Below the pieces are notes generated by a model. The model did no database searches and was not told the origin of the DNA. It was given only the letters and a program-made list of their open reading frames with translations. Both the position numbers and the translations under genes were made by a program. This document shows, in pieces, positions 8,399-16,981 of a DNA stretch of 64,000 nt. The stretch comes from Maribacter_C sp047345145 (GTDB lineage: Bacteria; Bacteroidota; Bacteroidia; Flavobacteriales; Flavobacteriaceae). Position 1 is the stretch's first letter; every line of letters begins with the position of its first letter. The stretch covers positions 1,240,001 to 1,304,000 of the forward strand of contig NZ_JBLFER010000002.1 of the NCBI RefSeq assembly GCF_047345145.1, read 5' to 3'.

Positions 8399-10504
8399 CT
8401 AAGCTGCCTTAGGCTCTTCCACATAAATCTCGTAGTTCGTTCCTTTTTCTCTCGAAATTTCAATAGTTCCATGCAGCTGATCCACCAAACCTTTCACCAG
8501 TTGCATACCGAAGGATGTCAACTTATCGATATCAAAATCCTCTGGGAGGCCAATGCCGTTGTCCTGTATTATCAACTTGTAAATGTCCGGCTTGTCCGTT
8601 GCTTCAAATTGAATTGATATTTTATTACTTTCGACATTATTCTTAAATGCGTATTTGTATGAGTTGGTCACCAATTCATTGATGATAAGCCCAAGGGGCA
8701 CCGCGAGGGATATATTGATTTCCTTATTTTCGACCTCGGTCTCAAAATGAATGACCCGATCGGTGGAGTCAAAGGTATTTTTCACCTGCTTCATCAATTC
8801 TTCGAAATAGGTATTTACCTTTACCTTGCCAAAGGTGTTCGACTTGTAAAGGTTCTGATGGATTATGGCCATCGACTTGATCTTCGTCTGGCTTTCTTTG
8901 AGGGCCATTTTCAGCTTTTCATCGCTACCGGTACTATTGGCCTGAGCGTTCAAAAGACTGAGTATGATCTGGAGATTGTTCTTTACCCTATGATGGATTT
9001 CTTTCATCAGTAATTTGTTCTCCTCGTATTTTTCGTTCAACACCCGATTCAACTTCTGTTTTTGGCTATAACTTCTGTACAAGACCAACAACAATGTGAT
9101 CAAAGCACCTATTCCAATACAAAGTCCTATGAAATAATTCATGCGACGTTCACTTTTTAATTGTTGTACTTCGGCTTCACTCTTGAGAAGCGAAATCTCT
9201 TGGTCCTTCTCAGATATTTCATAGGCCGATTCAAGGTTCTCAAGAGCCTTTAGGTCGTTTTCCTTGCCAATGCTATCCCTGTATATGATATAGGAAGAGT
9301 AATTATCGAGCGCGGCCTTGTGGTCTTGAGAAGTAGTATCGATTTGATAGAGCCCGTGATAAGCGTCTCTGATTTTGGTCCTGTTATTACGAACCTTGTA
9401 AGCCGTGATTGCCTTATATAAGTTTAGTTTTGCCGTTTCCAATATTTCCCGTGCTTTGACATTCTTATCTAGCTGCATATACAGAAAACCGACTTTTTTC
9501 TGGGTATTCCCCATTTGTTCGGGATCTTCCATTTGTTCACCTATTTCGACAGCTTTTTGATAGTATTCAATGGCCAGTTCAAAATCGCCTAGTGCTTTTG
9601 AGCAATCGGCTACTCCATAATAATCGAATATGAGTTGTCTAAAATACTTGGAGCCTTCCATTAAGGAGATGGATTTGAGATAATATTCTCTGGCAGTATT
9701 GTATTCCTGAAGTTCGAAATAATTAGCGGCAATATTGCCCAAAGCATTTGACATTTGCCTGAACTTATTACTCTTTTTCCGCAGATCAAAGGCTTTTTTA
9801 TGAAAAGTTATGGCTTCTCTATACTCCCCATGACTCCACTTGAGATACCCAAAAGATCCGTAGTACAAAGCCATAGTAGGTTCTGGTATTGACGGGTCAT
9901 TTATATCTGGTTGAATCTTATTTAGTACAACTAGTGCCTTTTCTAATTCTCCTAATTCATAATAATGGTTTACTAATTCAAGTGCCATTTTTAATTGTAT
10001 CGAGATAGGCTCTTCCAGCTTTACGGAAAGCTCGTAGGCCTTTTCGCCATAGATAATCCCTTTTCGAAATTCGCGCCTACGGTCATAAACAAATGCAAAT
10101 CCGGAATATGCCAGACGCATTACCTCTTCATAGCCCAGTTCCTTGGCTGTTTTAAGGTTAGCCTCCAACTCCAAAAGAGCGCTATCATATTTACCTTCAA
10201 CCACTTTTAATGTCGCAAGTCTTATACGTGTTTCAAGCTCTTGCCGAAGTTTATTGAATTGTAAGCTGGTTTCTAATGCTTTGTTTGCGTAATGTCTTGC
10301 GCTGTCTATATTCCTGTTAACGTTGGATCTATAAAATGAAGATATCAGTAAGGTTTGATGAATAACTTCCTCCGGGTCTGAGTTCGTTATAATATTCTGT
10401 AAACTATCCAGATAGTTTTTTGAATCTCTATATTCTTGTGCACCTATTTTAAAGGTTAAAAGAAAGCCTATGAATAAACTTCTATAAAATATTAGCTCTT
10501 TCAT
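8399..10504 (-). CDS. TPR-containing HisKA_2 sensor histidine kinase (paralogue 3 of 3)
   Basis: This 701-residue protein starts with a signal-type segment, then has periplasmic TPR repeats (about 60-400, with a clear Ala/Tyr TPR pattern such as LGDFELAIEYYQKAVEIGEQ), a coiled coil (about 410-450), one membrane helix (about 455-477), and a cytoplasmic HisKA_2 domain with EIHHRVKNNLQ (H504/H505) followed by HATPase_c with an N box (LIINELVTNSYKYAF) and the DNGIGLP G1 box. It presumably senses an envelope signal and phosphorylates a response regulator. Its C-terminal third is almost identical to the next gene, down to the DNA. No response regulator lies downstream; the nearest is at 15027-16403. 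Confidence 0.92.
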   Translation of the reverse strand: MKELIFYRSLFIGFLLTFKIGAQEYRDSKNYLDSLQNIITNSDPEEVIHQTLLISSFYRSNVNRNIDSARHYANKALETSLQFNKLRQELETRIRLATLKVVEGKYDSALLELEANLKTAKELGYEEVMRLAYSGFAFVYDRRREFRKGIIYGEKAYELSVKLEEPISIQLKMALELVNHYYELGELEKALVVLNKIQPDINDPSIPEPTMALYYGSFGYLKWSHGEYREAITFHKKAFDLRKKSNKFRQMSNALGNIAANYFELQEYNTAREYYLKSISLMEGSKYFRQLIFDYYGVADCSKALGDFELAIEYYQKAVEIGEQMEDPEQMGNTQKKVGFLYMQLDKNVKAREILETAKLNLYKAITAYKVRNNRTKIRDAYHGLYQIDTTSQDHKAALDNYSSYIIYRDSIGKENDLKALENLESAYEISEKDQEISLLKSEAEVQQLKSERRMNYFIGLCIGIGALITLLLVLYRSYSQKQKLNRVLNEKYEENKLLMKEIHHRVKNNLQIILSLLNAQANSTGSDEKLKMALKESQTKIKSMAIIHQNLYKSNTFGKVKVNTYFEELMKQVKNTFDSTDRVIHFETEVENKEINISLAVPLGLIINELVTNSYKYAFKNNVESNKISIQFEATDKPDIYKLIIQDNGIGLPEDFDIDKLTSFGMQLVKGLVDQLHGTIEISREKGTNYEIYVEEPKAA

Positions 10505-10624
10505 TTTGGCAAGATTACCGGTTGTTATATTGCTAAAGATTCTCTAGCAAACGCTATAAACCTAATTATTTTAAAACTAATTAAATATAATACTAAAATA
10601 GAATATAACACATTCTTAATGACC

Positions 10625-12742
10625 TTAAGCTGCCTTAGGCTCTTCTACATAAATCTCGTAGTTCGTTCCTTTTTCTCTTGAAATTTCAATAGTTCCATGC
10701 AACTGATCCACTAGGCCTTTCACCAATTGCATACCGAATGATTTCAGTTTATCGATGTCAAAATCTTCTGGAAGTCCAATACCGTTATCCTGTATTCGCA
10801 ACTTGTAGATGTCCGGCTTGTCCGTCCCTTCAAACTGAATCATTATTTTATTACTACCAATATTATTTTTAAATGCATATTTGTAAGAGTTGGTCACCAA
10901 TTCATTGATTATAAGCCCAAGGGGTACCGCAAGAGATAGGTTTATTTCTTTATTTTCTACTTCTGTCTTAAAATGAATCGAACTCTCCGTAGTATCAAAC
11001 GTCTTTTTTACTTGTCCCAGTAATTCTTGAAAATACTGGTTCACCTTCACTTTTGCAAGCGTATTTGATTTATAAAGATTCTGATGGATAATGGCCATCG
11101 ACTTTATTTTAGATTGGCTTTCCTTTAGTGCCATTTTCAGTTTTTCATCACTGTTGACACTATTAGCCTGAGCATTTAAAAGGCTGAGTATGATCTGGAG
11201 ATTATTCTTTACCCTGTGATGGATTTCTTTCATTAACAATTTATTCTCCTCGTACTTAGCTTTCAAGGCTTTATTAATTTTTTGTTTTTGTTTGGAACCT
11301 CGATATAAAGTAAATAATGAAATGGACAATAAACCAATTCCAATTAAAAGGCCTATAAAATAACTCTTACGACGCTCATTTTTTAATTCTTGTACTTCTG
11401 CTTCGCTTTTAAGAAGTGTGATTTCTTTATCCTTTTCGGATATCTCGTAGGCTGATTCTAGTTCCTCTATAGCTTTGAGTTCATTTTCTTTATTAAGACT
11501 ATCTCTATAAATTATGAAGTTAGAATAATTTTTAAAAGCAGATTTATACTCTTGAAAAGTAGTATCTATCTGATAAAGTCCATGATAAGCATTCCTTATT
11601 TTAACTCTGTTTTTATTTACTTTATTTACTTTAATTGCTTCCAATAAGTTTACTTTAGCTTCATTTAAAGATTTATTTGCTACTAACGGTTTATTAAGTT
11701 GCAATTGTAAGAACCCTATTTTCTTTTGAACATTCCCTGTTTCTTCTAGGTCTTCCATTTTCTTACCTATTTCAACTGCTTTTTGATAGTATTCAATTGC
11801 CAAATCATAATCTCCTAGCTTTGTTGAGCAATCTGCTACACCATAATAATCAAATATAACGTATCTTAGATAGTTAGGAGATTTCTCCTTAAAGACATCA
11901 ATAAAGACATCAATTGCTTTGAAATAGTAATCTCTTGCTTGTTTATAATTTTTAAGCTCATAGTAATTTGCGGCTATATTACTCAAGCTTGTAGCAATAC
12001 TCCTGCTATTACTATTTTTTCTTAAAGTGTATGCTTTTTTATGAAATTCTATTGCCTCTTCATACTGTCCTAAACTCCACTTAAGATGACCAAAAGCTGA
12101 GAAGTACGACCCTTTAACATTGTCTGATATTGAAGAATCACTTACCTGAGGGTTTATATTATTTAATAGAACTAATGCTTTTTCAAATTCGCCCAACTCA
12201 AAAAGCATATTAACCTGGTCAAGTACCGTTTGTACTTGAATATCAACTGGTTTTTTTAATTTTATTGAAAGTTCGTATTCTTTTTTCAAATAAATGAGTA
12301 CTTTACGAAATTCACTTTTACGGTCATAGGCAGAGCGCAAACCTTTAACAGCTCGGTAGATGGCCTTTTCATATTCTTTTTCTTCAGCTAAATCAAGATA
12401 TGTTTTAAGCTTGGGAATTGCACTATCAATCTTGCCCTCTAACATATTAATCACTTCCAGGAGTATACGAGCTTCAAGTGCTTCTTGCTCTTTATTGTAT
12501 TTTAGACTTAATTTATGAACTCTATTTGCGTAGTACCTAGAACTATCAAGGTTTCTATTCTGGCTCCTTCCATAAAATGTAACAATCTTTAAAGTTTCAT
12601 TAATTGTAGCTTCTTCTTCCGAATTTTTAATTAAATACTGTAAACTGTCTAAATCCTTCTTTGATTCAATTTGATTTTGAGCATTTAAATGAAAAGTAAG
12701 AAAAAGCCCTATACATAGGCTATATAAAATTTTATTATTCAT
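10625..12742 (-). CDS. TPR-containing HisKA_2 sensor histidine kinase (paralogue 2 of 3)
   Basis: Same architecture as the neighbours: signal peptide, TPR repeats, coiled coil, one membrane helix, HisKA_2 with EIHHRVKNNLQ (H508/H509) and HATPase_c. I place the start at the ATG at 12742, which gives a signal peptide ending LNAQ and leaves 28 bp after the preceding stop; a longer frame beginning at 12793 would overlap the upstream gene and bury the signal peptide. The last roughly 200 residues are nearly the same as in the 8399 gene, whereas the TPR sensor parts differ more, which suggests a recent duplication or gene conversion with sensor divergence. Confidence 0.92.
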   Translation of the reverse strand: MNNKILYSLCIGLFLTFHLNAQNQIESKKDLDSLQYLIKNSEEEATINETLKIVTFYGRSQNRNLDSSRYYANRVHKLSLKYNKEQEALEARILLEVINMLEGKIDSAIPKLKTYLDLAEEKEYEKAIYRAVKGLRSAYDRKSEFRKVLIYLKKEYELSIKLKKPVDIQVQTVLDQVNMLFELGEFEKALVLLNNINPQVSDSSISDNVKGSYFSAFGHLKWSLGQYEEAIEFHKKAYTLRKNSNSRSIATSLSNIAANYYELKNYKQARDYYFKAIDVFIDVFKEKSPNYLRYVIFDYYGVADCSTKLGDYDLAIEYYQKAVEIGKKMEDLEETGNVQKKIGFLQLQLNKPLVANKSLNEAKVNLLEAIKVNKVNKNRVKIRNAYHGLYQIDTTFQEYKSAFKNYSNFIIYRDSLNKENELKAIEELESAYEISEKDKEITLLKSEAEVQELKNERRKSYFIGLLIGIGLLSISLFTLYRGSKQKQKINKALKAKYEENKLLMKEIHHRVKNNLQIILSLLNAQANSVNSDEKLKMALKESQSKIKSMAIIHQNLYKSNTLAKVKVNQYFQELLGQVKKTFDTTESSIHFKTEVENKEINLSLAVPLGLIINELVTNSYKYAFKNNIGSNKIMIQFEGTDKPDIYKLRIQDNGIGLPEDFDIDKLKSFGMQLVKGLVDQLHGTIEISREKGTNYEIYVEEPKAA

Positions 12743-12770
12743 TTTATAAAAATTGTTATTTACTATTTTG

Positions 12771-14945
12771 TCAAGCAGCTTGAGGTTCTTCAATAAATAT
12801 TTCGTAACCAGTTCCTTGACCTTCTATAATGGTAATGGTGCCATGTAATTGGTCTACAAGCCCTCTGACCAATTGCATACCAAAAGAGGTTAATTTTTCC
12901 ATTTCAAAATCAGCAGGCAGCCCAATGCCATTATCCAGTACTACCAATCTATAGGTATTCGGTTTTTCAGCAGAATTAAAATTAACAATTATCCTATTAT
13001 TGTTCAGTTTTTGATTGAAAGCATATTTATAAGAATTCGTAACCAATTCATTTACAATTAGTCCTATGGGAACGGCCAAAGACATATTTATCTCCCTATG
13101 TTCAACATCGGTCTCAAATTGGATTACCTTACCTTCCGTTTCAAAAGTTTGGCTTACCTGGTCTAAAAGTTCCTCAAAATAATTATTCACCTTGACTTTG
13201 GTATAGGTCTGCGAGTTGTACAAACTTTGATGGATAATTGCCATTGACTTTATTTTGGTCTGACTTTCTTTTAGTGCCACCTGAAGTTTTTTATCACCTT
13301 TTGCACTATTTATTTGTGCGTTTAAAAGACTGATTATTATCTGTAAATTATTTTTTACCCTATGGTGGATCTCACCCATCAACAATCTATTCTCCTCGTA
13401 TTTTTCTTTAATAGTTTTGTGTGCAACTTGTTTTAGATTTAGAGCTTTCAACACTATGAATAACAAAGTCAATAGAAGAATACTGCCTAAGGCCAGACCT
13501 ATCGCAAAATTACCCTGTTGCTTATTCTTCACACTTTGTAAATTACTATTCACTTTAAGCATTGATATTTCCTTATCTTTTTTTTCAGTTTCAAAAGCCA
13601 ATTCCAACTCTTCAATTGTTTTGAGTTTCTCTAGATTATGCACGCTATCCTTATGGTGTTCTATTTCTGTCTGTATTTTGGCAAATTTCTTATGATGGGT
13701 TAGGCTTGTTTTATAGTTTCTGTCTTCCTCATAAAGTTGTGACATCAACAAATGAGCATCCCTTAATACTTCTTGATATTTTCTATGCTCTAAATTCTCA
13801 TCTATACCAGACAAGGATCCAATTATCTGCTGGGTTATTTTTTTAGATTGACTTAATTGCCCGTTTCGATAATAAGCCTGACTTAAGCCATACTGCGAGG
13901 GCATGCTCAACGCAGCATAAGCCCTAGGAAATAATTTTGAATTCTCTATGGCGCGTTTGTAATATTTTATACTACCATTATAATCTTTAAGTTTTAAACT
14001 CATGTTCCCTAATCTTTCAAGCAGATTATAAACTTTATGTATATCCACTCCTTCTATTTGATTTAAGGCTTCTTGATAGTAATCGCGAGCAGCTACTAAG
14101 TCGTTTTTCTTTTCGCTTACTTGTCCTAAAATTTTATAAGCTAAGTAGGTGTTCGATGGGTCTTTATCAGTCTCTAAGGCCTTTTTAGCAAAAGAACTAG
14201 CTTTCTCATCTAGGTCTAGTTTTCTATAATTCATGGCCAAGTTTGTATATGCTTTGGCGAGAAGGAAAGGATCCAGTTCTGTATTTCCTTCGTATTGGTT
14301 GACAATACCTAGTAAAATTTTTGAAGATTTTTCGTTATCATAGGTATAGAAGAGAATAGATGCTAGCCCCAATGAAGTCTCTACAAGTTTATTTGTGCTT
14401 AAAACATCTTTTCCGTAATTAATGGCACTATTGAAATGTATTTTTGATTCATATAAATTACATGCCTCGCCAGTAGTGAACCCTTTCTCTCTAAATATTT
14501 CTGCTAGTGCTTTATGGAGTAAGGCCGCAGACTTATCTCCTGGGCTTCTTTCCGCCTCTTCAATTTTTTCATAGAGTAGCGATATTGCATTATCATGTAG
14601 TCCTTGGGTTTCTAATATTTCAGCATGTAAAATATTACCTTTTGTTTGAGCTTCGAGACTACCTATTTGTTTTCCTAAGTTCAGTACCTCGTCCGCATAT
14701 CGCGAAGCATTTTCCTTGTCTTTCGACGAAATAGTCTTTCCACTTAGATATAATTCGCCCAGGGTAATCATATGTTCAACTTTTGCTGGATTCGAATTTG
14801 CGTCAAACAAAAGTTGTTTCACACTATCAATTTTTATAGTTTTTTTTGTTGGAACTGGTTGCTGACCAAAACACGATGCTACCATTAGGAGGAAAAGTCC
14901 TAAAAGTAACCACGTTTCTAATGAATTTGATTTATATCTGTACAT
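12771..14945 (-). CDS. TPR-containing HisKA_2 sensor histidine kinase (paralogue 1 of 3)
   Basis: This 724-residue kinase has an N-terminal membrane or signal segment ending ASCFGQ, many TPR repeats up to about 430, a coiled coil, a membrane helix at about 475-497, and HisKA_2 with EIHHRVKNNLQ (H527/H528) and HATPase_c. ASCFG looks like a lipobox, so it could also be lipidated. It is the most diverged of the three. It lies 81 bp after the sigma54-type response regulator gene on the same strand, so that regulator plus three kinases may form one transcription unit. Confidence 0.92.
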   Translation of the reverse strand: MYRYKSNSLETWLLLGLFLLMVASCFGQQPVPTKKTIKIDSVKQLLFDANSNPAKVEHMITLGELYLSGKTISSKDKENASRYADEVLNLGKQIGSLEAQTKGNILHAEILETQGLHDNAISLLYEKIEEAERSPGDKSAALLHKALAEIFREKGFTTGEACNLYESKIHFNSAINYGKDVLSTNKLVETSLGLASILFYTYDNEKSSKILLGIVNQYEGNTELDPFLLAKAYTNLAMNYRKLDLDEKASSFAKKALETDKDPSNTYLAYKILGQVSEKKNDLVAARDYYQEALNQIEGVDIHKVYNLLERLGNMSLKLKDYNGSIKYYKRAIENSKLFPRAYAALSMPSQYGLSQAYYRNGQLSQSKKITQQIIGSLSGIDENLEHRKYQEVLRDAHLLMSQLYEEDRNYKTSLTHHKKFAKIQTEIEHHKDSVHNLEKLKTIEELELAFETEKKDKEISMLKVNSNLQSVKNKQQGNFAIGLALGSILLLTLLFIVLKALNLKQVAHKTIKEKYEENRLLMGEIHHRVKNNLQIIISLLNAQINSAKGDKKLQVALKESQTKIKSMAIIHQSLYNSQTYTKVKVNNYFEELLDQVSQTFETEGKVIQFETDVEHREINMSLAVPIGLIVNELVTNSYKYAFNQKLNNNRIIVNFNSAEKPNTYRLVVLDNGIGLPADFEMEKLTSFGMQLVRGLVDQLHGTITIIEGQGTGYEIFIEEPQAA

Positions 14946-15026
14946 TGAGCAAGATTCTATTTGCGTCTACTTGTGGTCATTCATAAAACCATTCAAAATT
15001 TTATCAATATACCATTGTTATAGACT

Positions 15027-16403
15027 TCAATACGATTTTTTGTTTATACCCAACTTTTTTATCTTAAAGTCCAAGGTATTCGGATGTAACTTTAGTATAG
15101 AAGCTGCCCCATCATCTCCTCTTATTTTACCATTGCAAAATATAAGAGTTTGTATAATCTGCTCTCTTTCAATTTCTTCAAGCGATTTCATTTGAAATTC
15201 TTTTTGATGGGAAGACTCGTTTGTTGAATCTGTGCCATTTTCAATTGCGATATCAAGTTCATCTCCATCAGAAAGTATAATTCCCCTTTCCACATAATGT
15301 TGAAGTTCTCTTACATTTCCTGGCCAAGAATATCGCTGAAAAGCGTGTAGTGTTTTCTTAGAGATAGAGACCATTTTTTTATTAATTTTTTTAGAAAAAA
15401 GTTTTAGAAAATGGTTAGCAAGTACTAGGATATCATCTCCTCGTTCCCTCAAAGGGGGAATATGGATTGGAAATATATTAAGCCTAAAAAATAAATCTGC
15501 CCTAAAATTACCTTCTTGTACTTCTTTGGTAAGATCCCTATTAGTCGCGGCAATAATTCGGATGTCTACTTTTTTTAGTTCATTTCCTCCAATAGTTTCG
15601 ATTTCCTTTTCCTGAAGGCATCTTAGCAGCTTTGATTGACTTGATAAGGGTAGCTCCCCAATTTCATCTAAAAACAGTGTGCCCCCATCCGCCAATTCAA
15701 ACTTGCCAAGTCGTTTCTCAGTTGCTCCGGTAAAACTACCTTTCTCATGGCCGAACAATACAGATTCTATTAACTCCGCCGGTAATGCGGCACAATTTAC
15801 TTTTACAAGACTATTCTCGCTTCGCGCAGACATTTGATGTACTGCATGCATGAATAATTCTTTTCCAGTTCCTGTTTCTCCATGTATCAAAACAGTCACA
15901 TCTGTCTTGGCTACCTGCTGAACTTTTTTCAATGCTTCTTGAACAACCTTGCTATCTCCAATAATCTCATAACTGCTAGTAGCCTTCTTATTCTTTGCAG
16001 TTGATTTATTTTCGGTAGCATCGGATGGTGGACGATGTAGTTTGGAAAAACTTATTTCAAGGGCCACCCTAATATCACGTTCGTCAAACGGTTTTAAAAT
16101 ATAACCGAGTGGATTTGTTGAGTTCATTTGGTCAAGGGTATCCGCATCAGAATAGGAAGTAACATACAAATAAGGAATACCGTATTTTTTATCGATTGTA
16201 CGAGCCAAATCGATACCTGTTTCCTCACCAATGAGGCGTATGTCAAGAAACACCAAATCCGGTTTTTCTTTTTCAATCTTTTTGAGGGCGTCTGCAACGG
16301 TTTTAGCATGTCCCATTACCGCATAACCAAGATTGGTAACAATGTTTTTTAAATCCTGCGCTATAACGAATTCATCCTCGACTATTAAAAGTTTACCTGC
16401 CAT
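15027..16403 (-). CDS. NtrC-type sigma54-dependent response regulator
   Basis: The 458-residue protein has a receiver domain (1-120) with phospho-acceptor D54 and K104-P105, a linker, a sigma54 AAA+ domain with Walker A G175-ETGTGKE-182, the sigma54-contact loop GSFTGA at 222-227, Walker B GGTLFLDEIGEL, an arginine-rich sensor region, and a C-terminal Fis-like HTH ending in KLGINKK. It should activate RpoN promoters when phosphorylated. The three HisKA_2 kinases downstream are the obvious partners. HisKA_2 kinases more often pair with other regulator types, so the pairing is inferred from position only. Confidence 0.95.
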   Translation of the reverse strand: MAGKLLIVEDEFVIAQDLKNIVTNLGYAVMGHAKTVADALKKIEKEKPDLVFLDIRLIGEETGIDLARTIDKKYGIPYLYVTSYSDADTLDQMNSTNPLGYILKPFDERDIRVALEISFSKLHRPPSDATENKSTAKNKKATSSYEIIGDSKVVQEALKKVQQVAKTDVTVLIHGETGTGKELFMHAVHQMSARSENSLVKVNCAALPAELIESVLFGHEKGSFTGATEKRLGKFELADGGTLFLDEIGELPLSSQSKLLRCLQEKEIETIGGNELKKVDIRIIAATNRDLTKEVQEGNFRADLFFRLNIFPIHIPPLRERGDDILVLANHFLKLFSKKINKKMVSISKKTLHAFQRYSWPGNVRELQHYVERGIILSDGDELDIAIENGTDSTNESSHQKEFQMKSLEEIEREQIIQTLIFCNGKIRGDDGAASILKLHPNTLDFKIKKLGINKKSY

Positions 16404-16467
16404 TTATATGTTTAAACACTACTATTTATATATGCTACAATTTACTTAAATTTTGAGATATTCTTCT

Positions 16468-16950
16468 TTAGTTTGCGTCCGTATTCAGATAGGCGTTGAA
16501 CATCCAGATTAATTTTTCTTGTTCTCCTATGTAGTCGCTCATTAACGCACTAGTTCCTTCATCGTCATGTTCTCCTGCGAGGGCTAATAAGTCACGTTCA
16601 ATCGGAAGTAAAATCTCGTACCCTTTAAGTATCTCCTTTATAGCCTTATCTCCATCACTAACATTTTTGGCCTCCGCAATTTTAGACACCTTCATATAAT
16701 CGGAGTAGGCATGAACTGGGGTAAAACCTAAGGTCAATATCCGCTCGGCAATTTCATCTATTTTTACAAGTGATTCGTTATAGAGCTCTTCGAATTTTGC
16801 ATGAAGTTCAAAAAATTTATTGCCTTTGATATTCCAATGAAATCCTCTGGCGTTCATATAAAATACTTGATAATTCGCTAGAAGCTCATTCAGTTTGTTT
16901 GAAATAATTTCTGACTCTCTTGATTTAAGTCCAATGTTGCTCAATTTCAT
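16468..16950 (-). CDS. dps: Dps-family ferritin-like protein
   Basis: The 160-residue protein has the Dps inter-subunit ferroxidase residues H38, H50, D65 and E69 within the typical GFHWNIKG...LHAKFEELY...IDEIAERI pattern. Dps forms a 12-subunit shell that oxidises and stores iron with hydrogen peroxide and shields DNA. The N-terminus is short and has few lysines, so DNA binding may be weak. It lies 32 bp downstream... of nothing on its own strand except the aconitase start side: acnA starts at 19666 and ends 31 bp before dps begins, so the two may be cotranscribed, joining an iron-sulfur enzyme and an iron store. Confidence 0.95.
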   Translation of the reverse strand: MKLSNIGLKSRESEIISNKLNELLANYQVFYMNARGFHWNIKGNKFFELHAKFEELYNESLVKIDEIAERILTLGFTPVHAYSDYMKVSKIAEAKNVSDGDKAIKEILKGYEILLPIERDLLALAGEHDDEGTSALMSDYIGEQEKLIWMFNAYLNTDAN

Positions 16951-16981
16951 GTTTTCTATTTTTAGTTTATTATTTTAATAA

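Noticed and set aside
12743..12793. An N-terminal extension of the middle kinase
   Set aside because: It would overlap the upstream gene and place the signal peptide 17 residues inside; ATG 12742 is the better start.
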